From NCBI GenBank assembly GCA_016271365.2, contig CM028129.1, positions 1,011,729,501-1,011,793,500 of the forward strand: a stretch of 64,000 nucleotides of DNA, written 5' to 3'. The notes beneath the pieces were generated by a model that did not search any database, was not told where the DNA came from, and was given only the letters and a program-made list of their open reading frames with translations. Positions within the stretch are counted from its first letter, which is position 1. Each line of letters begins with the position of its first letter. A program made the position numbers and the translations under genes. Source of the DNA: Neoceratodus forsteri (lineage: Eukaryota; Chordata; Ceratodontiformes; Ceratodontidae). Shown here piece after piece: positions 11,500-23,526 of the stretch.

Positions 11500-11692
11500 T
11501 TTCACAATTCATTTACACACAATGGTCCAGCTGAGGTCCAGCATCTCATTTCCAGTGGGTCCTGCTTCTACCCATCTCTGCAGCCACATGGACTGGGAAG
11601 TGAAGTGAGTTGCCCAAGGTCGCACAGTGAGTATCTGGCTCTAGTGAGGTTTGAACCTGTAGCCTCCTTGTCTGCAAGCTAGTGCTCTAAAA
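11500..11692 (-). mobile_element. CORE/MIR-like SINE
   Basis: On the minus strand: a tRNA-like head with AGAGCACTAGCTTGCAGAC and a B-box-like GGTTCAAACC, then the CORE-like block TGTGCGACCTTGGGCAACTC. This arrangement is that of MIR/CORE-SINEs, which are tRNA-derived and mobilised by L2-type LINEs. The 3' end is unclear. Confidence 0.7.
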
Positions 11693-12463
11693 ACAATCTC
11701 TCATGTAAGTTGAATATGATCATCAGAGTCACAGGGTTACTTTTAAACATTTTTCCAGTTCAATCCTTGAACAATTTAGAAGGAAAAAAAAAGAGGTTAA
11801 ATAACATGCGTGGCATTACAGCCCAGATTAACAGTAAAAGAATGGTTCATTATTACAACTATTATGTTGGTTTTACTATTATAACCACTAAATGCAACAC
11901 TCAAATAGGGAGCACTTACAGGATTTATCCCTCAGGTTTTGGTTTGTAGTTTGTGCTATTTTCATTGGGATTGATCAGTATCACATCACTTAAAAATAAA
12001 CATTTTTAGATTTTTTTAGCATTTGCATGCTGATGTATAATGGTTGCCAGTAAACCCAGGCAGAATACTTTTCATCTTGACAATGTTTGTTCCTCTAACT
12101 CAAAGTGCTATTGCTTCTAGTGGCAATGGGTATGAGAGGAAATGGATGTTGCTATCTTAAAAGGACAACAGTGACAAGGGTTTCTTGTCCCCAACATAAA
12201 GCATGTTTACACTTCAAAAATGCAGTGATCTTTTTTAAGTTACATAGCACTGCCTGATCCCAGTTAGAATAGTGCAAAATATAATCCATAAATCTGGGGG
12301 ATCAAATGGCATCAGACAAGGTAAAGAGGACCACCTTTATTTCATAGCAGTTTCAAAAATATTTCTGTCAGACCACTTATCAGGTTTTGAATCTTGTTAA
12401 AATGGCTGTCTGCTTTAACTGAATATATAAAATGTAAATTGAAACGTGCTTGGTATTTTGTGG

Positions 12464-12497
<34 letters not shown>

Positions 12498-13607
12498 ATA
12501 TGGTGTGTGTCCCCACAAGTGTACGCATTTGTAATGAATCACATATGAAGAATAATAGCTGTCTACTTGAACATTGTTGCCATATGTAGGGTGCAACACT
12601 AATGTGTTATTGTCACCACTTTATACTACTAAAATAATTGTTTCAAACTTAATTTCAGGAAATGTACTCTGTAGATTGTACTGTATTTGGAATTACCCTC
12701 TCATTACAAATATACTTTAAATCATTTACAGTGTTTTTCATACCAGCAACAGACATGATACCAGTACTGAGATTATATTTTTGCACACATATGCATCTGG
12801 CATATGGACTACTCTGTGGAAAAATATAAAGTGCTTCTATAAAGCAACTTGAAGTAAACATATTTTCCCCACTGGCTTTAGTCATGGTTTCCTATACACC
12901 AAAGATACAATCAGTTGTATGGTTCAAGGTCATTTTGGTACAAATAGTTCATGCAGAGCTGGTCTTATGCTTCTGAAGGTCCCCAGCAGGGTTTGTCATC
13001 CGAAGCCCTTGAGTGCACCTTAATGTGTAATCTTACAGTACTATAATGCATAGACAGAAGGTTCTGTAAAGACCAGGGATGCCCCTTGTATGATCTGTCA
13101 ATAGAACAAGCATGACATTTCAAAAGCTGATGACCTGCACAACTTCTTTCTGGGGGTCCTTATGAGTAAGGGGGCCTACAGTGATTTGTGGGACTGAGGG
13201 TGCCTAAGGCCAGCTATAAATTCATGTTTGTTCCTCCTAGGTTTGGTCAGAAGAATTATACTATTTATACACTCTTCTGAAAGTCGTAATATTTTGCAGC
13301 TCTGTTTCTCGCCCATCTCTAGTTAATTATAAAGAGTACCAATGCAACACATTGTTTTTAACACTTTTCTTGAACCATGGTGGTAAATGCAGACTAATTT
13401 CCTTTAGGTGCTAATGGAGGAAATGGCTTAAAGAGTATTCCAGAAAATCTTTAAATAGTAACACATATTTAAAAAACATCAACAAAGCAGAGACAGTCAT
13501 AGTTAACTAATAATGGGTTTCACTTCCCAACCCTGACTTTTTCTATAATCCTTTCTGCCAGCAGTGCCTACAGCATTTATGTTATGAGACAAGTTTTCCT
13601 TCAATTT
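11693..13607. other. Anonymous sequence with a (TG)n microsatellite
   Basis: About 1.9 kb without recognised coding or TE structure. A (TG)n run lies at 12465-12496. Confidence 0.45.
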
Positions 13608-14218
13608 TAGTGCTGTGTGAAAGTCTTGGGGTGAAGGGATTTCAAGTGGGGTACATGCAAATGCGGTTGCATTTTTCTACTTCTGTCTTTGTCCACCCAG
13701 CTGTGCCAGAATTCAGGAGCCCTATTTTTTTTTGAAAGTTTCCATGGCTTGTGGCAGCTTGTGAAAAAAAAATGAAGTAGACATCCAAAAAATGGAGCAT
13801 GTGTCATTTTTTAATGCAATTTTTATATTTTTTGTCCAGCCTGTTAGACCTGCTAATAGGTGGCCTAACAGAGCCAACAGAAGTCTGCTTTGAAAACAAA
13901 GGCAGATAGACCTGGTTTGAAAATCCTACCCATCATTTCTGCTTTTGCCAGAATTCCATTCAAAATTAGGAATTTCGTTGGAATCTATGACATTCTGGAA
14001 TCAATGGAATCTGGTGGTCCTATATAATTCCAGTAGTGGATGCAGAATGCCTCCTGCAGGATGTAGAATTCCACCTATTTTTTTCCAGTGAAAAGCTAAA
14101 TCTGCCTTGAGAAAATGGGGGGAAGGGGATCCTGCAATTTTGCGGTTCCACCACAGAAGCAAAATAAGCAATTCTGCACAAACACAGAAAAGCAGAATTT
14201 AGATTGTGCACATCACTA
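13608..14218. mobile_element. hAT-like non-autonomous DNA transposon
   Basis: Left end TAGTGCTGTGTGAAAGTC, right end reverse-complemented TAGTGATGTGCACAATC, a hAT-style TAG(T/G)G..GTG terminus. The flanking 8-mers TTCAATTT and TTTTATTT agree at 6 of 8 positions, as expected for an old 8-bp duplication. Interior text rich in AGAATTCC and GGAATTCC blocks resembles the hAT at 55721-55997, suggesting the same family. No transposase. Confidence 0.58.
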
Positions 14219-14249
14219 TTTTATTTGCAATAATGTTTAGGACATTACA

Positions 14250-14412
14250 TAGCAAGTTACATGGCACATAAGCATTAAGCCATGACAAAGGAGTGTTCTA
14301 CTGTGGAATTAATGGATGGCAGGCCTTGTGCCACAATCCCCCAAACCATGCATTATTTCCACAGTAGAACATGCCTTTGGAGTGGCTTAATGCACTTGTA
14401 ACATGGCAATTG
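14250..14412. repeat. Small foldback inverted repeat
   Basis: Arms of about 65 bp (about 14250-14319 and 14347-14412) share GCATTAAGCCA, TGTTCTACTGTGGAA and TAATG.ATGG in inverted order around a 27-bp loop. This may be a small MITE; no target duplication was identified. Confidence 0.7.
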
Positions 14413-15404
14413 CAAGGTAAGCATTGTTTAGATAGGGTTAAAGTTACAGTGAAAGAAAGATGAGCTGAAATAGTCGTAGTTTAGAAAACATCCTTTACAT
14501 GTTTCCCTTTGAAATGCTGTATCTATCTGGAAATGTGCGCATGCACTTTGTACAGTTCACATGTATTAATGTTATGCCTGAGAATTGCCTCACAATGTAT
14601 ACAAGCACGTATCTTCTATTAAGTAAGAAAACACAGATAAACATAAAAAATGGCTAGTTGTGCTGAACAGTTTCAATGTTTTGTGCTCTATTGCTGGCTC
14701 ACATTCATGGTTTTCTGATTTATAAATAACTGTGCTGCATTGTGGTCACTGTTCCATTATTTGCATATGGTGGCACAAAACTACACGTGCAGATTTTGTA
14801 TACATTTTCGATGCAGACCAGTTATATCGGTGTCAAAACCAAAGGGATACACACTGTGAGCAAATCTGATCTGTGTAGCTCTCTGGTAATGGCTGAGGTG
14901 AGCGGGGGAACTACGGAGATCATCACATGTCCAGCTGCAACATATGTTTCAAGCCACCAGATGGCAGTGCAAGGTAACATTACTTGTGGCAACATCAGAG
15001 AGGAACACACTGGTGGCGGTGACACTGACCACACAGTTTTCTGAGGTCCATTGAGTGGGTGGGTGTGGACTGTGAAAAGCTGCATATTTTTTACACAGTA
15101 TTGATGATTTGGGGTCTGTCAGTGACATGGAGAAAGAGACAGAGACCAATAACTACAGTGTGTCTGTCTCTTTGTCTCATTTTCTCAACTGCCCTGCACT
15201 GTGTAAGGGGTGTGTCTCTGGGAAACAATACAAGCGCACTCCTGACAGTAACCATGCATTACTAGGGAATTAATGTATGGCTTTTTCCTACTTTTTAACC
15301 GGTAGAAAAGCTGCATTTGTAATCTTTGGTTTCTGCCATGTTACAATGGGTAGTAGTGTGGGTGGGGGATCCCTATAAAACAGTGCATGTGTACTCATCA
15401 TATT
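14413..15404. other. Anonymous sequence
   Basis: No supported feature. Overlapping open stretches on both strands at 14742-15149 lack recognisable motifs. Confidence 0.4.
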
Positions 15405-15485
15405 TGTTGGTCTCTGCTTATGAGGCAGAGGGAAGACTTGATGGACCTAGAGTCCCTTCCAACCTTAAATGACAATGTTACTACA
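15405..15485 (+). mobile_element. CR1 3' UTR tail fragment
   Basis: GACTTGATGGACCTAGAG followed by TCCCTTCCAACCTTAAATG matches the well-known CR1 3' end style (GAT..ACCTxxxGxTCCCTTCCAACC). Only the last ~80 bp are recognisable. It differs from the CTGCTGTC-type CR1 tails elsewhere in the window, so a second CR1 subfamily is implied. Confidence 0.55.
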
Positions 15486-15966
15486 GTATATTACAATGTA
15501 AGTACAGTATTGCAGGTATTTGTGGCTGACTTTCAAAGAATGTGCTGAAACAGTTTGGTTTAGGAGGAGAATACTGAAATGACTTTCTGAAAGCAGCTGA
15601 GTAGGTAATTTGTTACTTAATAAACATAATCATCTTTCTTAAATATAAAGCAGGTTAGGTGGTGACACAATATTCTATCTCTGCCTTACTTATTAGTATC
15701 ATCCCTCCCTGTGACCATCATCCACAGCTGACGATCTAAAGCAGGCAAGCACAAATTTCTTGAAACCAGGCACTAACAGATGATTTGAACACTAGAGTAT
15801 AAATTACACTGTTTATATAATAATATAATTTTACATTAGAGTCTGTAAATGGAGAACTCTGGTTGACTCTCTCCATTTTATGTTGGTACCAGCATTGATA
15901 AGTTTTTCCAAGAAAGTGCAATTTATGATCTTTCACAATTGGCTTGATTGGGGGTATGGGGTCTCT
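15486..15966. other. Anonymous sequence
   Basis: No recognised feature between the CR1 tail and the Harbinger-like MITE. Confidence 0.35.
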
Positions 15967-16713
15967 GGGCCCAATTCCAAGATGGCATATGCCAGCGCAA
16001 GCTGAGTTACACCAAACCCCATGGTGTAACGCGTGACTTGTAGCACGCATTATGCCATTCCCTATTCCAAAAGGCATCTTGCACCATGTCAGCTGCGGGC
16101 TACACCAACCGTGGGATACACCACCCACTACGCCACAACCCACAATGACATGGCGCAAGGGTGGGTTACTGCAGCATCTGTGCCCTATTCCAGAAGGGTG
16201 GCTGCCGTAACCCACTACTGCAATTCCAGGAGCCGCACTGAAGGAGCTAACTTGGAACATCTTGGAGATGCTCTAAGGGGTATCCGTTGGTGCCATTCGA
16301 TGGATGCCCACTCAGCAGTGCCACGGCAATGGTACAGCTGTGCTGTCCATGCCCCCATGAGCATGACCATGCCCCCCACCCCCTAAATGTCACAGACCCC
16401 CAGGGGTCCATTCTCCACTGTGCCCCCTGGACTCCTGTGCCACCTGTCCAGCCCCCCCATGCCCCCTGATGCATGCCGTGGTGTTCTGGGTGGGGTGGGC
16501 TCTGGGGGGGCAGTCTGCAGCTGGCTGTGACTTGCAACATGCAGGGCTATTATACCATGCCAGTGGTGTTAACCTACACATGTTGCAGGTCACACATCGT
16601 AAGTGCTGGGACCCTGCCACTCTTAGAATATGGCGCAGGCTCCCCAGCATAGCAGCAAATGTTGCAACTTGCATACCATCTGCGAGTTGCAACATTCATC
16701 CTGGAATCGGTCC
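15967..16713. mobile_element. Harbinger-like MITE (747 bp)
   Basis: Left end GGGCCCAATTCCAAGATGG and right end, reverse-complemented, GGACCGATTCCAGGATGA are imperfect inverted repeats. Three-base flanks are TCT and TAT, a possible degraded 3-bp duplication. The interior is GC-richer than the surroundings. Open stretches on both strands inside it (for example 15736-16260 minus) are not credible proteins. The class is inferred from end style and 3-bp target size. Confidence 0.6.
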
Positions 16714-16996
16714 TATTTTTTGAGACATTGGCTGATATAGAGGCTTGGTCTGAGATTACAATAGTGAATAAAACTATTGTTTCAAAAAGTAGAAAAGCAT
16801 TATTGTTTTCTTTTTTAAGAATGTATTATATTGTATCAATGTTTGTAAAATTTGCATGTTGTATAATTGAAATATTCTGTGCATTGTATTTACTAAGCAT
16901 AAACAAATCTTGTTCTTTGGGGTCTGTTATAGTTGTGTTTTAACTCAATCAATCAATCAATCAACCAACCAACCATCAGTGAATCAATCAATAACA
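16714..16996. repeat. AT-rich segment ending in an (AATC)n/(AACC)n run
   Basis: About 230 bp of AT-rich text ends in tetranucleotide repeats at about 16945-16993. A similar tetranucleotide run closes the LINE fragment at 32.5 kb, so this could be a LINE 3' end, but no coding block was recognised. Confidence 0.5.
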
Positions 16997-17190
16997 GCAG
17001 CTTTTTAGTGCACTGAGCTGCAAACCTGGAGACCTGGGTTTGAATACCACAGACCCCTACTTGCATACTGTGTGACCCTGAGCGAGTCACTTAACTTCCT
17101 TGTGCTCCCAGGTCACACCTGGAAACAAGCTTTGTCTTTCTGTGCCTTTCCTGGTTAAACAATTTCCTCTTTCCCCTTCCCTAATCAATT
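16997..17190 (+). mobile_element. CORE/MIR-like SINE
   Basis: The + strand has a tRNA-like head with TTTAGTGCACTGAGCTGC and B box GGGTTTGAATACC, then GTGTGACCCTGAGCGAGTCAC, the CORE signature, then CCTGGTTAAACAATTTCC. The copy at 42270-42478 shares the same head, core and tail, so the two belong to one subfamily. Confidence 0.8.
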
Positions 17191-17911
17191 AGAATACTTT
17201 TTGCTTCTTACAGTAGAGGCCTGCAATATTTTTGGAGTTTGATGTTTATAATTGGAGGAAAGGAAAGAAAAGTGAAGGAAAGAAGGAACAGGACATTGGT
17301 TTTATGTAACATGTTTCATACACACAGTACTCCACAGTGCCTTACAACCCATGAACAGTTGGCAGCAGCCAATAGGCATGTACAGTGGAAAGTGTTCAGT
17401 AAGATTAAGGGCTAGCAGGAGGCTGATTCACAGTCCTATGAGGATGCAGTTTGCCACTAGGGAGGGACTGTGGCATCTGCACTATGTAACTGTCCTCTTG
17501 TGGCCCAGGGGAAGGGTATCACATAGGCAACCCCCAAGCTCTTCTGTATATCTGAAGGGTACTTTATGGGGTCCAGATAGGTGACCTGCTTGGGTCTGGT
17601 GGACACACAGTATTTCTAGGGACATCTGCCCACTACCATATTAGATCCTTTCCCCACCAGGTGGTGTATTACCACAGGTACACATCATTATTTTTATTCT
17701 TATTTTTTTCTCTGCTGATAACACTAGTCTTAGATGAAGGTTCCATGTGATATGAGCAATTCAACAATAGCAATATTAAAATAAGTGAGTGCATATTGCC
17801 AAAATCAAGAACGGTGACATGCACTACAGCAGAACCATAAGAGCAACAGTCCTCAACAGTTTCTTCTGGGGTAATATGTACTAAGATTTTTATATTAGAG
17901 GCTATGCCTCC
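17191..17911. other. Anonymous sequence
   Basis: No recognised gene, SINE head or terminal repeats. Confidence 0.35.
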
Positions 17912-18242
17912 CTTTTTATTATTATTATAATAAGCTCGGGGGCGACTGACACTAGGTACAGTGGAAAATTGGGGAGGGGCTATTCTGGGGATGAAGTCAT
18001 CGGGGTGAGAACGTTGTGGGGGGCAACCTGCAGATGGGGAGACCACATTCAGGAGGGCAGGGGAGTGTAAAGTACAAATTCTGGTGGTAGGGGAACTCAA
18101 AAACAAAAAATTTAAGTACCCAAACAACAGAACAAAATATTATCCCCCCCCCCCCAAATAACTAGCTCTGAACCCGGGTCCTCCCACACCAGAGGCAGTG
18201 ACTGCTAGCACAACACGATACAGCATGCTGGGAAGTGCCTAT
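17912..18242 (-). mobile_element. tRNA-headed SINE, unknown family
   Basis: On the minus strand the 5' part reads GTGCTAGCAGTCACTGCC and then GGACCCGGGTTCAGAGC, which fit A- and B-box positions of a tRNA-derived promoter. The sequence runs about 330 bp to an ATAATAATAATA-rich end near 17912. A poly(C) run sits at 18146-18156. The body matches neither the CORE-SINE nor the V-SINE copies in the window. Confidence 0.5.
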
Positions 18243-19060
18243 CCAAACAACCTACCATATCCTCATTCACAATAGCTCCCTATCACAGTCACTGTATTCT
18301 TCCCATCGTGGTTCTTGTACTCTCAAACACACTGTTAACTGCCCCTTGCTATCCTTTCACACTTGTTCTTATCACAGGCAGTCAAACTGAGTCACTCAAT
18401 TTGACTTGCCCATATCACAGGATACCTTAGAGGAATATACCTTTTTCTTTAACCCCAGAAACATACTTTGTGAGAGAGATTACTGTTTTTATTTATACAC
18501 ATTAGTATATAATGATATACAAGGACTGGCTGCTAACTTGAATAGGATATGAGGTCTTCTTAAAATGATGAAGGGCATAATTGCAAGAATTCCTCCATTA
18601 CTGGTCTATTTAATTTTTTTTTCACTTAGAAAAGATGCTAGCTTTGAAATATTTTACTCTTGAGATGATACATAAGGAATGCATAGTGGCGGCTTTTGTT
18701 GCATCTATATGGCACTATAATTTTGACCACAAACAAAAAGACGTGGGATAGGTGCCTGGTCATATTACAACCCAGAATGAACACATTCAATCAATGGGTG
18801 TGAAAAAATATTGTTAGTTGTCTACATAATAATTTTGTTTGTAATATATTACTATGCTTGAAGATTGTTTTTAAAAGTACCTTTTTAATGATTTCAGCTA
18901 TTGTAACTGCATCAAGACAATTGATGAACTTGTTGAAATCTATTTTGAAGCATCAGGATGTATGATGATGTTTTGTAATTTGCTACTGCAATTAATAGTA
19001 TTTTTAAGGTGAAAGTTTAATTTTCATTTCAATTTATACTGGAATGTTGATTGAACTATT
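18243..19060. other. Anonymous AT-rich sequence
   Basis: No recognisable feature. Confidence 0.35.
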
Positions 19061-20060
19061 GTATTTTTTTTTTTTTACCAGACTCTCATTCCCCTGATGA
19101 AGTCCAAGGGAGCAAAACACTGGGCTTGGACCTGAGCGCTCACATGGAAGACAATGAAATTATTTATATATGAACTGCAATTATCTGTGTGGCTGATCAA
19201 ATTCTAAATTTGCTGTGATATGCTGCCATCATCATTACCAAACTGAAAAGGCCTTTGAAAAAGCAGTTGCCTGCTATTGTCCTTTGGTGGCACCCATATC
19301 CCGGTGCTTATTCTCTGCTTTTGGACCTATCTACGTAGTGAATCTGAAAGTTATCCAGTGGTCAATTTTCTGCTTTGATCACCAGTTACTCCTAGAGGGT
19401 GATAAAACGATTGTATTTTTTTTAACTGGGCCCTGATTCCCCTGATGAAGCCCAAGGGGGGGCAAAATATTAGTATCAGACCTAAGGAATCGCATGGAAG
19501 ATAACAAAATTACATATGAACTACAATTATCTGTGTAGATGACTGAACTTTGAATTTGATGTATTATGCTGCCATCATCAGCATCAAACTGAACTGGCCT
19601 TTGAAAAAGCATTTTAAATCTAAAAGGTGTCAGGCAAGATTTTAGTGGGGTCTGCTTTTAAATTGTATCACTGACACTTCAGTAAAGGATTCTAAGCATG
19701 ATTCCAGTTGCTTGCATTCTGTTCAGGGTGGTGAGTGCCATGAATTTTTACTGTCTGCATTTCTGCTATTGTTTTTCAGCAGTACCTGTATCCCGGTGCT
19801 TGTTCTCTGCCTTTGGAACTGTCTACTTATTGAATCTGAAGGGTACCCGGTGGTCAATTTTCTGCTTTGATCACCAGTAACTCTCAGAGGGTCCAGAACA
19901 TAATCTAAAGATTCCCCCATACCAGGCTCTGAAAAAGGCAGTGCATGGGACCATTAGTTGGGCTTAGACCTGAAGGCCCACATGGAAGATAATAAAATTA
20001 TTTATATATGAAACGCAATTATGTGTTGTTGACTGAGTAACTGGTGATCACCATGAGCTG
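19061..20060 (+). repeat. Tandem long repeat, about 2.5 copies
   Basis: Two blocks recur in order. Block A (CCCCTGATGAAG, CATGGAAGA.AA.., ATATGAACT.CAATTATCTGTGT, ATGCTGCCATCATCA) is at about 19088-19270, 19438-19612 and, partly, 19925-20040. Block B (TATCCCGGTGCTT.TTCTCTGC, GGTCAATTTTCTGC, TTTGATCACCAGT) is at about 19295-19387 and 19788-19880. Spacing is about 350 then 490 bp, so units vary in length. No coding capacity. Origin unknown. Confidence 0.8.
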
Positions 20061-20561
20061 CACCCATTAAAGGGGAACAGTCAACAGGCATTCTCTATCC
20101 TGACTTCGATCATAGCAGGAATCCAGTTACTGAAGACTTGGCCCAGAGAGGGCAAGTGTCACCCCAGGCTTGGTACCCTACTATCACCCAAGCCCAGCAA
20201 GCCTCCTCTGGCCAATCACAGGCAGAGCTTCGATGGGGAGAGGGAACTGTATGGAGTTCTTTACTGCATTCTGAACCCAACCGTGATAGAATGCCTTCTG
20301 CTCGGATACCCATATTTATTCCTCTGCGGGTAAGCAATCCAAATAGCCTGGAGCATTGCAGGTGCTCAACAAGCACAAGATGTGCTCAGAAAATTCATCA
20401 GCTCCTGGAACAGAGATCGTTGCAATGCAGTAAACAGTAAACATTTAGATACATTTTTCCTTTCTTTTATAAGACTGCAAACTTTTAACCCTTTGGTCTT
20501 CTAAAAATGCAGCTAAAAATAGGTCTGAGACTATATGTCCTGTATAAAAATAAATATTTCT
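20061..20561. other. Anonymous sequence, possible T2-like end at 20066
   Basis: CATTAAAGGGGAACAGTCAAC at about 20063-20083 resembles the TTAAAGGGACACTGTCAAC end of the Kolobok-like element at 46846. No matching right end was found, so no element is claimed. Confidence 0.3.
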
Positions 20562-20563
20562 AT

Positions 20564-20592
20564 TACTGCTGTTACTACATGTAACAGCAGTA
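20564..20592. repeat. Perfect short hairpin at CR1 junction
   Basis: TACTGCTGTTAC, a 5-base loop TACAT, then GTAACAGCAGTA: a 12-bp perfect stem. It lies exactly where the CR1 text begins on the right. Confidence 0.9.
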
Positions 20593-21440
20593 GTTTGTAA
20601 GATGGTTGGAGGTGTGGCAACTGAGGTTCAACTCAAAAAAGTGCAAGATAATGCACCTAGGTAGGGGGAATCCTGGGGAGAGATACATAATGGGGTGGGT
20701 GCTGACCATCACCAAAGAGGAAAGAAACCTAAGGGTTATCACATCTGATGAACTTAAGGCAACAAAGCAGTGCGCAAAGGCTGCAGGGAGGGCCAGTGGC
20801 ATGCTGAGGTGTATAGGCTGAGTCATTACTAGCAGGAGATGGGAGGTGTTGATGTCATTGTATAAAACACTGGTAAGGCCTCACCTGGAGTACTGCGTGC
20901 AGTACTGGAGACCACACATGTGTAAGGACATAGACAAGGTGGACACTATCAAGAGAAGGGCAACAAAGATGATGCATGGCTTGCATCACAAAATATATGA
21001 GGAGAGACTAGGAGTCCTCAATATGTACTCACTGGAGGAGATCAGAGAAAGGGGGGACATGATAGAACTTTCAAGTGCCTCAAAGGCGTAAACAAGGTGC
21101 AGGTGGGGGATCTTTTCTAATGTAGAAAAGATATCAGAATGAGGGGACACAATATGAAATTGGAGGGGGGTAGATTAAGAGGTAATGTGAGGAAGTTTTT
21201 CTACACAGAGAGGGTGGTGGACACTTGGAACAGTCTGCCACAAGAGGTGGTGGGGGCAAGCACAGTGGAGTGGTTTAAACATGCCTGGGACAGGCAGAAG
21301 AGAACATTGAGTGGGAAGGGAGTGATGAAAACCATTGATCACTTAGGTCAGTGACTGCATACATGTATAGGGCTTATGGGCAGGCTAGATGGGCCTAGCA
21401 GTCCTTATCTGCTGACAAGTTATATGTATCTATGTAATAT
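20593..21440 (+). mobile_element. 5'-truncated CR1 LINE
   Basis: Only the end of ORF2 and the 3' UTR are present. Blocks are KKCKIMHLGRGNPG, SLYKTLVRPHLEYCVQYW, RRATKMMHGLHHKIYEERL, MYSLEEIRERGDMIE and VRKFFYTERVVDTWNSLP. A TGA at about 20819-20821 and a shift after 21091 break the frame. The 3' end reads GGCTAGATGGGCC, TCCTTATCTGCTGAC and a short TATGTATCTATG tail, as in the first CR1. 5' truncation is normal for LINEs. Confidence 0.88.
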
Positions 21441-22139
21441 TTTTCATCATAACTAGTTTCTTTCAACTCTAACAACTCTTCTGTTGTAATGTTTCGCTGG
21501 CACCCTCTTGAAAACTAGATCTCCTACATAAACGAGGCCATCCTGGTTTTCAAAAATTCTAAATAAAATGAAATAAAATATCTTGACCAGTAGGGATTCT
21601 ATCACTTTAGTTTGGGCAATGTAAACTATCCATAGAGTCCCAGGGTAGATAGTGTACAATCCACATCCTTTATTTGGGTAAAACAGATTTGATACATTCA
21701 GACAGTGCATTGTCTGAGCCTTTAGTCATCCTGGTGGAACAGATTGTTTCTACTGTATGCTCATCTGGCCAACATTTAGTTTTGTTTGCTGTGTGTATCC
21801 CAATCCTCCAAGGGAATTACTAAAGCTGTCTTTGAAAATCCTTTGCCATTGTTATGGCCCTATGAAATCTTGCATAGTAACACGGATAAGCTCCGATTTT
21901 GGCAGCATGCATGCATTCATTCCTTGCTGAGTTTTCATAAATTTGAACTTTTTGTCTGCACATTCATGCTGCACCTTACAGGCAGCTGTGTGAATGACTT
22001 TGGCTTATTTTAAAGGCAATATAATGTGCAGATGAAGTTAATATCCCTAACACAATATTACATCTGAAGAATATAAAAGTTCATCATATATTACTAATCA
22101 TACTTTTAGAGATCTGAAATATATTGGCACATCAGCATC
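21441..22139. other. Anonymous sequence
   Basis: No recognised feature. Confidence 0.35.
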
Positions 22140-23518
22140 CAGAGGCATTGCTGGCATGAGATATTATTCGGAGCCCAGCCCCCAAAACAATAGGCTGTTG
22201 GTCTGGGGGCCACCTAGCTCCCCCATAAGCTCCTGAAATTTTGGTGTTTTCCAGTGCAAAATATTACATTTCTGCTAAGTTTTCCTTGTTTTTTTCCCTA
22301 CTTCTGTTCCATTATTTTGTGTCCCTACTCCTCTTTTTGCTCCCTTGTTAGATAAAGACTCCATATTGTAAATTAAAGGTCATAGAAATAATTCCCTACT
22401 TCTTAGATATCAGTAGATTTGAGTAGCAGGACTTATGGGGGTCTAGGCAGGCACTGGGTGACCTCCTTGGTCCATATTAAATTATGGGTTCTGCACTCTA
22501 AGCTCAAGCTTTGGCTACCCTCCTCACCTCATCATACAGAAAATCACATACTAGCTGCCATCTAGTTCTCGGTGGCACATATAGGCATCTCTTTAAAAGA
22601 AATACCAATGTCAGTAACAAGTAAAGCTAGCAAAGGAAAGTGGTTTGACAGCCTTAGTTCTAGACAGATAATTTGATGTGACAGCATGCTGCCATGGAAT
22701 CACTTGCCCAGGTACTTTGTCACATGCAGAGAGCCAGGGTATGCAGGGAAAGCACAGAGGAAGGACTAACTGGCAGAACTCTCAACTGTCTCTCATTTTA
22801 CATGTCAACAGCCTTATGTAGGCTGTGTCTGTTCCCTATGGAGTGGGTGCTATTCCACACTTCCCACTGAGACTGTAAATCAGAACTTCATGTTAATATT
22901 AGTTGTTGACCTATAAGATAATGTGCTTCACATGACAAGAGCCCTACATTTTAGGTTACTCAGAGTGGGGTTAAGATGGTATACTTGCTGGCTGGGAACT
23001 CACAAAACTCTAAGGTCTTCAGTGGACAAACCGTATATATATGGAGCAGCTGGTGAAGAGCCCCAGAGCCATGGTTTAGGAGAACAGGACATGGTCTATC
23101 AGATGCTGTCCAGCAGCAGATGCTGTGTGTTTGTAATGACCACATGAGCAATGGAACTGACAATCTCTCCCTCCGTGCCTGCACAGTAGGACCTGCACAA
23201 TTCATTTCAGTTCCCCTTGGCTCCCGGCCAACTCATGTAGTCATTATGCCCCACTTACTGCTGTCCTGGTTCTCTGCCTCTTTGTCCAGGTTCGATAGTG
23301 ACACCATTGATTTCCACATCTCTGTGGTTCTCTGACTGCTGTTGCTCCCACAGGGCAAGGCACTGAAGGCAGGGGAATGTATGGTTGGAATTAGGAAGGA
23401 AGATAAATACAATAAAAAAAAATCAGGGCTGTGCAGGACAAGGTTCGGGGCCCCAGATAAAACATTTAGGGCCCCAGCCCATGAGGCCTAGTCCTACCTA
23501 TGCCTCTGCCAGCATCAT
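22140..23518. mobile_element. hAT-like DNA transposon, non-autonomous (1379 bp)
   Basis: Left end CAGAGGCATTGCTGGCATG and right end, reverse-complemented, CAGAGGCATAGGTAGGAC share the CAGAGGCAT start common in hAT (Charlie-like) elements. Flanks TCAGCATC (22132-22139) and CCAGCATC (23519-23526) agree at 7 of 8 bases, an 8-bp target duplication as expected for hAT. The interior has no recognisable transposase. Confidence 0.68.
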
Positions 23519-23526
23519 TTAAAAGC

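Noticed and set aside
15736..16260. 174-codon minus open stretch with many Cys and His
   Set aside because: Mostly inside the MITE 15967-16713, spans its boundary, and has no domain pattern.
20063..20083. T2/Kolobok-like left end
   Set aside because: Only one end with TTAA was found; no right end within several kb.
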